From Rotaria sordida (Eukaryota; Rotifera; Eurotatoria; Philodinida; Philodinidae), in NCBI GenBank assembly GCA_905250125.1, contig CAJNOL010000036.1, forward strand, positions 58,929 through 122,928: 64,000 nt of DNA. The letters run 5' to 3'. The first letter of the stretch is position 1. Each line of letters opens with the position of its first letter. Both the position numbers and the translations under genes were made by a program. The notes beneath the pieces are model-generated. The model did no database searches and had not been told where the DNA came from. It was given only the letters and a program-made list of their open reading frames with translations. Below are positions 1-10,870 of the stretch, in pieces.

Positions 1-61
1 TAACAAATAACAAAAATGTTATTGTTATCATTAACAAATAACAAAAAAAGTTACTGTTATT
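1..61. repeat. Imperfect two-copy direct repeat
   Basis: Two adjacent units of about 30 bp, both starting TAACAAATAAC and ending in a TTATTGTTAT-like or TTACTGTTAT-like stretch (about 1-31 and 32-61). The pair abuts the TTAA target site of the piggyBac element. It may continue left of the window. Confidence 0.6.
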
Positions 62-2230
62 AACCCTTTGGTTACGGAGTTTTTTATAGATAGATTTTTT
101 ATTTTTCGTTCTAAAATAGTGTGTAATGAGTTTCATTAGTATAGAGAAGCATTTAAAAGTGCTTTAAAGTATGATAGTCTTCAAAGCAACCTATCACACA
201 AAGTCCAACATTACCAATATCACACTGATAACGTGTATTCCTACGCTTTTTCTCGCGTCTGCTTGTATGATTACAAACTATACAAGCTCTTCGTGCACTT
301 TTTCCTGTTGCTGTTGCTGGAACTAGAGATGGAAAATGACGCGCAGTAAGACGTATGGGATTATCGCCGATAATCGGACGACCAATTGTATGTCTCGGCT
401 GAGCATATCTTTCAATCAATTGTCGAATCAGTTCATTGCGAAAATCTCCAAAATGAATAGATTTTTTGTGCTTCACTTTGAATAGCATATATGCGTTCAA
501 TGTTGATAAATCCAATAGATGAAAGAAGGATTTCTTGTACCATTTAATACTTTTTCGTAAGCATCCTACAAAACTGATTTGCATATCAGTTTTGTCAACT
601 GAGCCCATGTTTTCGTTGTAATGAACGATACACTCTGGTTTTTCAATTACTTTTTACGTCTTCCAATCATTTTTTCATGTTTCTATCATCCTTGACTGGT
701 GAGTTGTACACACCATAATGACTTCTCGTTTATCTTGCCACTTCAAAACCATTACATTAGTAGTTTTGTTATAGTCAAAATCACCTTTTGTCAGTTTGCT
801 AAACTTAACTGGACCAAGACGGTTTTTACGTACAGTGCCACATGCACCGGTCTTGACTTCATGTAATTTTTCAAATAGACGAGAACTAGTATACCAGTTG
901 TCGAGAAAAAGTGAATGTTCCTTGTTCAGATACGGTTTCATCAAAGTCATCACTATGGAACCCGATTTTCCCAAATTTTGATCTAGGTCGATGTCGGTAG
1001 AAGAACCAGTATATACAATGAAATCCAACACTACTCCTATTTGGCAGTCGCAGATAACGAATATTTTTATGCCAAATCGATGACGTTTACCTTGTATATA
1101 CTGTTTGAACGCTAGTCAACCCTTCCAAAGAATAAGCGATTCGTCTATACATAAGTTTTAGTTAGGAATAACAAGTAATCTGAACTTCTTCCGTAGATCA
1201 TTTATCACTGATTTAATTTTATATAATTTGTCATCGTCCACTTGAGTTGAATCATCGTTAAAATGCAAATATTTCAAGAGCATAAAAAATCTGTCTTTAG
1301 AAAATAATTGACCGAACATAGGTGTAATAATCATTGGATCGGTTGACCAGTAGTCGAGGATCTTGTTCTTTTCAGTTACAGATATGAGCATAATTGTAGC
1401 TAGAAAAGTCTGTATTTCAGAGCGATTTGTCTGTGTACATTTTGCTTGATGCGAACTTGTTTTATATGTCGCATTGTTAGTAGAAAAGTCCTGATACTTG
1501 TTCATTTTTTCAACAATTAAATCAATCATTTTTTCATCGAACACTAATTCGAAAAAATCAAGAGGTGTGGCATCTTTCATAGCGTTTATGTTCGATGAAA
1601 GACCAGAATTTCTTTCGTCGAGATAGAAGAGATATGGCTTGAAAGCGGTTTTGCTCCAGTTTCGATCAGTAGATTGTTCTTTCGATGATGCTACTTCATC
1701 ATCCGATTCAACACTATCCACATCTGATGAATATACTTCACCAATTTCAATAGTAGAATCGTCTTCAGATTCACTAGCCATCTGAATTTCATGCGGATCA
1801 TTAGTTGTACACGTTGCCATATTCAGGAAAAAGTTTTTTGTAATGAATATCAATAATAAAATGTTTATATGGAGAGTCGCGTAGAATAATAAGAATTTAC
1901 TTCGATTCCGTGAGAATATATATCCAAAGATATGAGTTGTTTCTAGTGTGGAATCGAAATTTTATTTATATGAGAGCACCCGTTGAAAGAGAAACGAAAG
2001 ACAATACACCAGAATTTACTAGAACGTGGCAGAATGTGAGAAGCCGGCGTGTCAGAACGAAAGAGAGAGCATATATACAAATAGTGATGCGTGGTGATGA
2101 CTCAATAATGTTGCCAAGAAAAGAGAAAGAAGAAGAGTCTTTTCGATAAAGTATAAATGATATTATATTTAAAGTAATATCTGCAAAAGTTCAAAGCACA
2201 TATATGGGTCATCCGTAGCCAAAGGGTTAA
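60..2230 (-). mobile_element. piggyBac DNA transposon with complete ends
   Basis: The element proper is 64-2226 (2,163 bp), flanked by TTAA at 60-63 and 2227-2230, the target site used by piggyBac transposases. The terminal inverted repeats are CCCTTTGGTTACGGA on the left and the complement of CCCTTTGGCTACGGA on the right, with a single mismatch. It encodes one transposase on the minus strand (153-1820), now broken by stop codons. The ends look mobilisable in trans if an active relative exists elsewhere in the genome; that is inference. The 1821-2226 interval is the 5' non-coding part of the element. Confidence 0.92.
153..1820 (-). pseudogene. piggyBac transposase, inactivated by in-frame stops
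   Basis: One reading frame from ATG 1818-1820 to the stop at 153-155 spans 555 codons, close to the usual size of about 590. It is interrupted only by in-frame stops: TAA 1158-1160, TGA 1116-1118, TGA 675-677 and TAA 654-656. There is no frameshift, because all three open segments share the same frame. The three catalytic aspartates expected of the family are visible: in FVICD (codon 1047-1049), in LDNWYTS (codon 900-902) and in SVDKTD (codon 594-596). An acidic N-terminal region precedes the DDE fold, and a C-terminal cysteine-rich segment starting CIVC (about 215-285) matches the family's zinc-binding tail. It would cut and paste DNA at TTAA but cannot be made as one chain here. Confidence 0.9.
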
Positions 2231-3006
2231 TAATTGTACTTGCTATTACATATTAATATGAATTTATATTTTCATAAATAATATTTCGCCTATTGGATAT
2301 GACAATAACAAAAAAGAATTCATGAAACAATTCAACAAAAAAATTTCTTTTTTTGAAATTTCAGTTTGTTCGATTCATAGAATTATTTAACCTGTTTTAT
2401 TAATGTCACTATATCAGAATAACTCACAGTTCGATGACAAATTTCAATAGATAAAATTCAAATCAATAGGTTGTATTAATCATGTTTTTACTCAACTGGC
2501 TAACGTTCATTTTAGATGAATTATTTTTTAAGAATATGCTCGGTAGAAATGAACTTAATAACTCTTGACTATCTATTATCATAAGAAAGATTTTTATTAA
2601 TACCACTTAAGTCAAAATAAATTGAGAAAAAAAAATCTTATTTTTCATTCTCCGCATATAGATTTAACTTTAACATGCAACTACGAATTCTCTTTTGTTG
2701 TTCTTCGGTCGTATCAAATTGTGTAATCCAAAATAAATTTTATGAATAATTTTCACAGATCATATACAGATAAATATTTTTATATTCGTTTGAATTTTGT
2801 TTTTAATCGATTTCAAATATAATTTAAAAATTTTCCTTGATTTTAAATAAACAAACTATGAACTTTCTAACTGTTGTGACAAATAAATCTAATGAGATTT
2901 CAAATATTTATTTTTATCTTAACTCTATAAACAATTATGATCTTTTTGATTACGGCAAATTTTATTTGTTCACATCATTTTTACATAGAAAATTTTGTTT
3001 TTATGA
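2231..3006. other. Intergenic region between piggyBac and DCAF5
   Basis: AT-rich sequence with no coding signal that I recognise. Its right part holds the 3' untranslated region of DCAF5, including a poly(A) signal. Confidence 0.6.
2961..2966 (-). terminator. Poly(A) signal of DCAF5
   Basis: AATAAA on the minus strand, 40 nt past the DCAF5 stop codon at 3007-3009. The position fits a short 3' UTR. Confidence 0.5.
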
Positions 3007-6000
3007 TCACATTCTTCTTTCATCGTTGAAATAAAATTGTTCATTTTCTTCATGTTGAATTCTATTTCTCAATGTCTGTAATGTAGTAGCATAATTGGAT
3101 GATGAACGTTGACGTTTGAATGACATCATTGTTGGTGATTCTAACGAACGTTTTTCTGATTGACATGATGTAGTTCCTGTTATTTTTTCTTTAATCATTT
3201 GAACATAATGAATACGATAATTTTTAGCAAGAGATACTATTGTAGGATGGCGAGAACGAGAAGATGGAGTATCAGATGGATTATTTGAATGTGTTATTGA
3301 ATCACTGGAACGAGAAAAGATTTATCTTTTTTTTAAATTTTTTATTAAGAATTATTGAAATATTTACGTGAGATCTACTGTTTGACTATTGATTTCTTCT
3401 AGTGTGATTTCTTCTTCATCATCGTCGTCTGATTGACTAATTCTAGATGTTTGATCATCATCACTTGAATCAATAATAAATGATAGATCATCACTATCAT
3501 CTATTAGAAATAAATAGAAAGCAAATGAAATAAGAAAAAAACAAACTAGAAAACTAAAATCTAACCATCACTATCATCATCATTATGACCACTTCCAAGT
3601 TCTCGTTGAAGAAGTGAATCAAAAAAAGCAAGCATACGTTTATCTTCGTCGTATCGTTCAATAGATGAATCATGATGTACAGAACCTTAATAATTAAAAT
3701 GATGACATAATTCTATATTAAACTCAAGTTTCTTACCTGATTCTAATACAGCTCGTAAATAATCTCGCTGTGTATACATTTCTTGACGTCCGTTGAATCT
3801 ATTACTGTTGCTATCATTATTATTATTACGAGTTCGATATGGTGTCCACATCTAGACTAAATTCAGGTATATACATTTCTTGAAATTCTCAATGAATGAT
3901 TAAACTATTAAATCAAAAAGTAATTGATAATGAAAGAAATAACAAAATATAATTGAATTATTCAACTTTGTTTTGTTTTTAAAATGATTCCAATTTCAGA
4001 ATTCTTTTCGTTTATTAAATATACTATTGTATATATGTATCTCTTGCATAACAAATATCTGAAGAAAGTTTAAATAACGATCAGTGATATTAATTGAATG
4101 AAAAAAAAACAGATACGAAATATTGTTTTGAGTTTAATTCATTTGAAAGAAAAAAAATGTAAATGATAATAAATATGAAGTTCATAAAATAAGAAATGCA
4201 TGATTTGACTGTTGAAAAATCATAATAAATATAGAGAACTTACGAGAGAACCGCCTTTGAGTTCGGACTCAATGCATAAGGTAAATTCCACTAAGACAGA
4301 AATGGAACTGATATCAGTACGAATTTCAGATTGGTCATTACCGGTATGTCTTATTAATTTTTTTGCTCTTAGTATCTCATAGAAAATATGTAATGCAACT
4401 TTGTTGAAAGTTGAATATATCAAATATTACTATTCACAGACGGAATAGCAGAACAATGCGTCAGCCCAGTGCCGGTGTGGATTTTCCACGATTGAAATAA
4501 GATATGAAAAAATCCAAAAGTATGTGTGATCTTATGCTTTCCATTCAGAGTTATAACCATTTTAATGGAATTTTAACGGTGATTTTTCGACTTGAAATTT
4601 TGCTTACAGACACACCTGCTTGTAACTATAATGTTTTTTAAAATTTTTCAACTCGCAAGAATGTTTCCTTCGCAAGATATTGTTATTCAAAAAAATACTT
4701 ATATTTCATGAAAGAAACATTCTTTTGAGTTGAAAATTTCAGAATACTTTATTTACAAGTAAACTTGTGTATAGGCGAAATTTCAGTTCGAAAATACCAT
4801 CATTCAATTTATTGGCACATACCGTCCGATAGGTTGAAACTCCAGTAAAAATGTTATAACTCTGGAGAGAAGACTTAAGGCCACATATCCTTTTTGATTT
4901 TTTCATATGCTTATTGGAATTCACGATATGTACAGAGCCCAAACTCAAAAATGATTTATCACTTGAAGAGATTCTTGCCTTTAGTCAATCTGATCAACGA
5001 CAAATCTGTACGATTAATAGCAATGACTGATGTTTCACTAATATTATCTATATAAATCGTATGAAAATAGATTATTCTATTTATAGATTCTTTTCCATTG
5101 ATTGACTTCTTTTTTATTTATCAATACACTTTCTCAAATAATATACACTAATGAATGGAATCATTTTAAAAAATTGAATCAGAAATTTAGAAATTGAAGT
5201 AACTATTTTAAATTCTCTCTTATAGACTAAAATGAAAATAGATCATACTTTTATGACTTTTTCGACACCACTTGATACTAGTGTATGTAAACGTGATGAA
5301 TATCGAACTTGATTAACAACAGATCGATGTCCATGTAAAATCATATGAGCATTCCATACAAAATGATCTATGCATTAAAACAATACTTTTCTTTTTGACT
5401 GATAGAATTAAAACAAAATACTTGAACTGAGATGTGAACAAGATTGAAGTTGGAGTATATCTATTAAATTAGAATTTGCAAATAAAAAACAATGATAACA
5501 AAAATTCTCATATGTCATAATTATGAAAACTTACTACTATCATCATTATTCGGTATTCGCCAAATATAAACATTAAAATCATCTGAACCTGATGCAATAT
5601 ACTTTTAAAAAACAATAAATAATATTTTAAATAGAAGAAAAAAAAAGATACCTGATCATTATCACCAACAAAACAACCTGCTTTCATTGTACACAAATTT
5701 ACAAAATTATCCGCATCAAATTGACAAAATGCATGTGGGTGTTGAAGTTTGAAAAGTACAGGTGGTAATCGACGTCGAAGAGCATATAGAAGACTTCCAT
5801 TATGATTAAAAGTAACACTCATACCTTCAATACCATCATCACTATTACTAGTCGACATTTTACGTGATGAAGATGTTGCTGCACCATAACGAAGTACAGG
5901 ACTAAAATGTGAATTAATTAGATTTAATGGTAATTTTAAATAGAAAAGAATTTTTCTCTATTAACGTTGCGTTCTTATATAAATTTCAGTCAATAGCAGT

Positions 6001-8061
6001 TATATGTGATTTTGTCGAGGCCACTTTCATTTATTTTAAAACAATTTACATCGACTTTTTCTTCATTATTTATTTATCAAGATCTGATGTTTTTTTCATA
6101 TCACTCTACGTTTATTCACATTGTAGATATTGTTATAATACTCTTAATTTAGATAAATAATTGTCTGATAATAAAAATTCGTTTGACGAAATCATGTTCA
6201 TATTTAATAAAACCGAAACAATGATCTTAAAATATGTTTTGTATGTATGAAAAATTATCTTTAACCGTTTGTCTACAAATGATTCAAAACTAGTTTCGAT
6301 TACGTTGAATAATCATGTCTCATCGATTCTCACATTATTTTATGGAGTAATCAATATCATATATACTGAGCACTAAAATCGTCTCTTTTCAATGATAGAT
6401 GGATATCAATGGTCTACTAGTATTGTTCACCTTCTTTTGCAAGATTTATATCATAAATAACATGAAGAATCGTACTCATACTATTATGACATCTCTTAAT
6501 AAATAACTATAAACAGTAGAAGAATATTTTTCGTCGATATATTAGGTTGAATCAATGACATGTGGTGTTACACAAAATCGATAATAAAATTTTGAATTTT
6601 CATTATTTAATAAAGTCGATTGAAGCTGCATCTCGAGCTTTTTAGAGACACGCTTAAAGATAATTCATGATACGTATATATTTATTTATCCAAACTGAGA
6701 ATATTATAAATATATCTGCAATTTGAGTAAGGTAGACTGATATGAAAAACATCAGATCTTGATAAGCAAATGACGAAGAAAAAGTCAATATAAATCGTTT
6801 TAAAATAAATCGAATGATCTATAGTGAAATTCGTTTCTGAAATAATATTTTATTGTATGAAAATAGACTAAATCTTGTTTAGACTTTTATTTTTACATCA
6901 ATAATTGTGTCTTACTTTCTATTTTTTGTAGAAATCAAAAACCAAAAAGCATGATTGAGAAATCTATTTTCAATGAATATTCAATACATCTACACACACA
7001 CTCACATTATCATATCAATGTCAGCTGATAAAAAAAAAATATAGTTTAATAAATATATTCGTATCAAGTTTTAAATCTATAGAATTATTATAAGTTGTAT
7101 GTATTGCAAAACAACTTTTACATCATCTTTTTTTTGTGAAAAACCATTTACCTTTTACATAGTCGAGTATCATATAGTTCAATGCCTTGTCGAGCATTGG
7201 CTGTTGCAACTAAACATGTTTGTTGTGGATGAAATGTACATGAATGAAATGAACCATCGAATGATTCAGCAACAACAATTGATGGTTGATCATGTTCAGC
7301 TGCTGATGAAGCCGAACGTAAATCATATAAATGAATATGACCATCTTCGGTTGCTGCTATAAATACATCATTGTGTTGTGGTTGTACAGATAAAGAATTG
7401 ACTGGTGATGATTCAAGAAATACATCTACTAATTCATCTGCATAACCTCCATTTAATACTCTATAAATTACAAAAAAAAAAAATTAAACTACAAAAAAAA
7501 ACTTTGCATTGAATATTTATTTACTGGTGTTGTTTTTCAATATCATGTATAAGAATTTGTTCATCATTTCCTTTTTAACAAAAAATAAGAAAATCTTTCA
7601 AAACAAAATTCTTATTTTTGTTTTTCACTTACCTGCTGAAATAATACGTCGATTTTGATTATCAAATTTAATTGAAAATATATTACTTAAATGTGTTGCT
7701 TTTAATGATGTTGGTAAATGATTAGATTCATTAAAAAGTGTTTCGGTCATATTCCATATAACTACACGTTTATCATCACCACCTAAAAAATGATTTAATT
7801 AATTTCTTATTCGCAATAGATATTTATTTATTTGGTTTTTTTTAATTTTATTCAACCTGATGCAAGAAAAATACCATCGGAAGAAAAATCAAGTGCATTT
7901 ACACAACCGGAATGAGCATGTCCATCTTGACAGTATAAATTAGTATATAAATCAAAACGATGTTGTAAATATTTCGATCGATTAGAATTCCATTGATTAC
8001 ATTTCAAAGCTTCATTACGTAGATTATGTATTAAATTAATTGGTTTATATCGATGTGTCAT
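3007..8061 (-). CDS. DCAF5: DDB1- and CUL4-associated factor 5 (WD40 protein)
   Basis: Substrate receptor of CUL4-DDB1 ubiquitin ligases. Eleven exons: 7857-8061, 7633-7782, 7525-7570, 7152-7460, 5652-5901, 5535-5601, 5249-5367, 3737-3851, 3566-3685, 3368-3500 and 3007-3304. Together they give 604 codons (603 residues) in unbroken phase. The N-terminal half is a WD40 propeller (about residues 50-385). Family hallmarks are HSGCVNALDFS (exon 1), ALRRRLPPVL (about residues 277-286), SGSDDFNVYIWRIP (exon 6), HGHRSVVNQVRYS (exon 7) and MLAFFDSLLQREL (exon 9). The tail is acidic and Ser/Asp-rich, then basic, as in vertebrate DCAF5. The two DDB1-contact motifs read YDLR (about 179-182) and YDTR (about 229-232) instead of WDxR. 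Introns 4 (5902-7151) and 7 (3852-5248) are unusually long; the latter holds a fold-back repeat. A 3' splice-site-like TTTTAG lies 6 nt before the ATG. Identification is secure. Confidence 0.92.
4238..4965. repeat. Degenerate fold-back element in DCAF5 intron 7
   Basis: Inverted repeat. The left arm (from about 4238, GTTCGGACTCAATGCATAAGG) pairs imperfectly with the right arm ending near 4965, and both arms carry a CAGAGTTATAAC-like block. It is a diverged copy of the better preserved palindrome at 57598-58237, with which it shares the TTTGAGTTCG and AACATTCTTTTGAG segments. It lies wholly inside an intron. Confidence 0.65.
5902..7151. other. Long intron 4 of DCAF5
   Basis: A 1,250-bp AT-rich intron with no recognisable coding sequence or obvious repeat. 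It is long beside the surrounding 50-60 bp introns and may hide a decayed insertion. Confidence 0.5.
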
Positions 8062-8067
8062 TTTAAT

Positions 8068-8069
8068 CT
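8068..8069 (-). promoter_or_regulatory. Candidate trans-splice acceptor before DCAF5 ATG
   Basis: On the minus strand a pyrimidine-rich stretch is followed by GTTTTAG, then six bases (ATTAAA), then the DCAF5 start codon. This fits a 3' splice site with no cis donor in the 114-bp gap to KISH. Spliced-leader addition to the downstream member of a two-gene unit is an inference; an intron reaching further upstream is the alternative. Confidence 0.4.
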
Positions 8070-8175
8070 AAAACGTTTCACATGTAGATAAGATATTGTT
8101 CGAACAAAACAAAAAAAAAGAAGGAAAATAGAGAAGCAATAAAATGAATAACAATCAAAAGAAAAAACATTTTGT

Positions 8176-8511
8176 CTATTGCCAAAACAGTACACTGAAT
8201 GCCATTGCAAGACAAAATATTGATACATATTGGCTTTTTCTTTGACCAATTCGAGCAAATTTCCAAAATGTACCACGAAATCTAAATTATATAAATAATA
8301 ACAAAACGATTATTAAGTATAATACAAACCCTGTTTTATAACGATCAAGTAATTTTGGATAGAAATCATGTATATAAGTACATGTACATATTAAAAGTAA
8401 AATGACAACAAGTAAACTTTGAAAGTTGAATAAAGCCGACTAGAATGATAAAAAAAAAGAATCCATTATGATAAATTATTTAAAAAACAAAAAAAAATAG
8501 GAAAATACCAT
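8176..8511 (-). CDS. TMEM167A: KISH / TMEM167A secretory-pathway membrane protein
   Basis: Small Golgi membrane protein of the KISH family, linked to the early secretory pathway. Three coding exons: 8509-8511 (only the ATG), 8330-8439 and 8176-8281. They total 73 codons, giving 72 residues, exactly the family length. The reading begins [21 protein letters not shown] (first membrane segment). It continues through [10 protein letters not shown] and [14 protein letters not shown] to a second membrane segment, [10 protein letters not shown], at the C-terminus. These match the conserved KISH-A landmarks (FNFQSLL, LLDRxKTG, FWKxARIGxRKS, MAFSxLFxQ). It lies 114 bp upstream of DCAF5 on the same strand and 410 bp from the divergent Boule-type gene. 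No AATAAA or ATTAAA lies between its stop and the DCAF5 acceptor, which hints at co-transcription. Confidence 0.93.
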
Positions 8512-8921
8512 CGTTTATTTAAATGGAATTGAAAAACTGTCTGATAAAATCTAGAAAAAACAAATCATCCAGCAAATAAAACGACATACGTTTCAAATTG
8601 TTCATTGGATTGTCGATTAATGGAATTAATGTAGCAAAACGACATCTATAAAAATTATCAACATTAATTTCAAAAATCAAATAATCATATTTCTCAATAA
8701 AAAATAAAAATTTTTTTTTTGTTTAAAAATATTTTTCTATGCATAGAATAATTGTTAAATGCAAGGAGGTAAATAGGCGCTTGCAGTGCCAATCCTAATG
8801 AGTTAATATTGAAAATTTTTTGCTTTGTCTCAATTAAATAATAATATTTTTGTTAGCTCATAAAAATTTTGTTCTGAATTCAATTATTCCTTTGTTTAAA
8901 ATTCTTTCAAAATATATAACA
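8512..8921. promoter_or_regulatory. Divergent promoter region, KISH / Boule-type gene
   Basis: A 410-bp interval between the KISH start codon (minus) and the start codon of the RRM gene (plus). It must hold both 5' UTRs and probably a shared bidirectional promoter. No motif stands out beyond AT-rich sequence. Confidence 0.45.
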
Positions 8922-10857
8922 ATGTTAAATTTATACAATGGTACTGTTATGACAAACAATCGAAAATTACAAATTTTACTCGAAACAAAACTATCAACAG
9001 ATGATAAAGTACCGAAAACAGGACGAGTTTTACGAAATAAAATATTTGTTATTGGTTTTCCACCAAATGTATAAATAGTCTTTTTTTTTTCTTTTCTAAT
9101 ATTCATTTAAAGAAAGATTATTCATTTAGTGCACTGAGATGGATTTAGAAAAATTCTTTTCAAATTTTGGTTTAGTACGTGAAACTCGAATTGTCAAAGA
9201 TGAAAATGGAGTAACTAAAGGGTATTATTAAAAATTTTAATTTTAAAATTAAAATAATTTTCTTTTGTATAGATATGCATTTATTACATTTGCTAAAGAA
9301 CGTTCAGTAATGCATGCGCTTGAGTATCGAGTAAATTTTTTCTTGATTGAAAAATAAAATTTTGATTGTGAAATTTTCTTAGGCACCACTTTATTTCATG
9401 GATAGAAAACTATCAATTAATCCAGCTATAAAAAAACAACATCAATTGATTCAAACAGAACGATGTTTATCATCATCAACAAGTATTGATACACCATCAG
9501 ATATGTCAAGTTCATCAAGTATTGGTTTTTTATTTTCTTTATTTATATTTAGTTATCAATTATTTATTTTTATATTTCATTTTAAAACAGATCATACAAA
9601 TGATCTTAATTCATTAACAAGTGCAAATGTTTTTCCCATGCTCTCGATGCCAATGGCATCTCAAGCAAATGAAGCAGCCATGCATCATTATTATAATGCA
9701 GCATCACAACCATATTTTCACTTTAATTTACCATCTCATCCAGTTTATTGTGCATCTGGACCTGGTCCTATTTGGCATCATTACTTTTCAACAACAAGTA
9801 GTTATCCAGTAAGTATTTACAAAACAAAACGAAAATGATTTCATTAAATTCAATATTAAAATAGTAGAACTATACTTTAAAAAGAATTTTCTTTTCTTTT
9901 ATGAAAATACATTCACACTGCAGAACAAACATTCGAAAGTATCTCATATGTCAATTAATCTTTTTCGGATTCATACAGAAAAACATTTCAGTTATATTTT
10001 ATATATCTTCTTAAGAGAAATTCTAAATTTTTATCAGTCAAATTTGTCAATAAAGATGATTATACATATCATAACACTAATAACGTATTCCATCTTCAAA
10101 TGAATACTTTTTTCTTTATTGAGAAAGTATTAGTCTTAAATAATAATTCAATTTTTTGCTCCTTTTTAGTCATGTACTTATATGCCAATGGCTCACAATG
10201 GTAGTGAACTTCCAACATTATCCCAAGTAAATGGTGGTGTTTGTCATAATTCGGTATGCTTACGAAAAAAGTCTCCCGGCTGATTAATCGCTTTTAAGTT
10301 GAGACTGTATGCATCATGTAGACCCAAATGGACTATCAATACTCGGAAACTTTGCATAGAAAAAAGCCTTAATGAGAATAGTTGATTGTGAAACTTTAAA
10401 ATATTTTCGTTGTTCATATCCTAAGATACAACCTTGATGAAATGGCGTCTTTTACATCGTTCATATACATTCGTAGAATCAATGTTTTTATTTCAGGATA
10501 GAAAAAACAAAAATATTTAGAACTTTCATGGTCAACTATTCTCGTTAAGGTTTATTCCTATTCAAAATTTCAAATCGAAATTCAAAAATAAGTTTTTCTG
10601 AGGGAAAAGACCACGGCATTGTATTGAAAAAAACTGTACAAATGTGATATATCGTCAACAATAAGTTATGGGATTGAACTCTTCGGAGATATTCATAGGT
10701 CATTAGGATCCATATGATATACACGCTTCCAATTTAAGAACTATTCATCAGTTGAAGAACTTTCCTCGTTAGCGTTATACTTTATATATGTTGATATTAT
10801 TTATTTTAGATGATGCGATATACACATATTCCTGCACATAATAAAATATTACAATAA
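8922..10857 (+). CDS. boll: Boule/DAZ-family RRM RNA-binding protein
   Basis: Germline-type translational regulator: proteins of the Boule/DAZL family bind 3' UTRs of meiotic mRNAs. Seven exons: 8922-9068, 9130-9221, 9273-9330, 9383-9524, 9591-9808, 10170-10253 and 10810-10857. They make 263 codons (262 residues) in phase. One RRM spans about residues 39-115, with RNP2 KIFVIGF, a TEMDLEKFFSNFG helix, RNP1 KGYAFITF, and the family-typical end RKLSINPAIKKQ, close to the INIGPAIRKQ-like motif of Boule. The rest is low-complexity, rich in Ser, His, Pro and Tyr. Intron 4 (9525-9590) is 66 bp and free of stops, so its retention would insert 22 residues. Intron 6 holds a degenerate hairpin (about 10355-10570). 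The final exon begins right after TTTTAG. Family assignment is good; orthology to Boule rather than another RRM family is a little less sure. Confidence 0.82.
10355..10572. repeat. Degenerate hairpin in intron 6 of the Boule-type gene
   Basis: The left arm GCCTTAATGAGAATAGTTGA (from about 10364) is complementary, with mismatches, to the right arm TCAACTATTCTCGTTAAGG (to about 10550). The pairing extends inward through an AAATATTTT block. It is an intronic fold-back remnant with no coding capacity. Confidence 0.6.
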
Positions 10858-10864
10858 ATTTTTA

Positions 10865-10870
10865 AATAAA
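10865..10870 (+). terminator. Poly(A) signal of the Boule-type gene
   Basis: AATAAA 8 nt after the stop codon. A second AATAAA overlaps the stop itself (10853-10858). Either would give a very short 3' UTR. Confidence 0.45.

Noticed and set aside
1910..2149. 79-codon plus-strand ORF in the 5' end of the piggyBac element
   Set aside because: No family resemblance, biased towards Arg/Glu from simple AG-rich sequence, and inside the non-coding end of the transposon.
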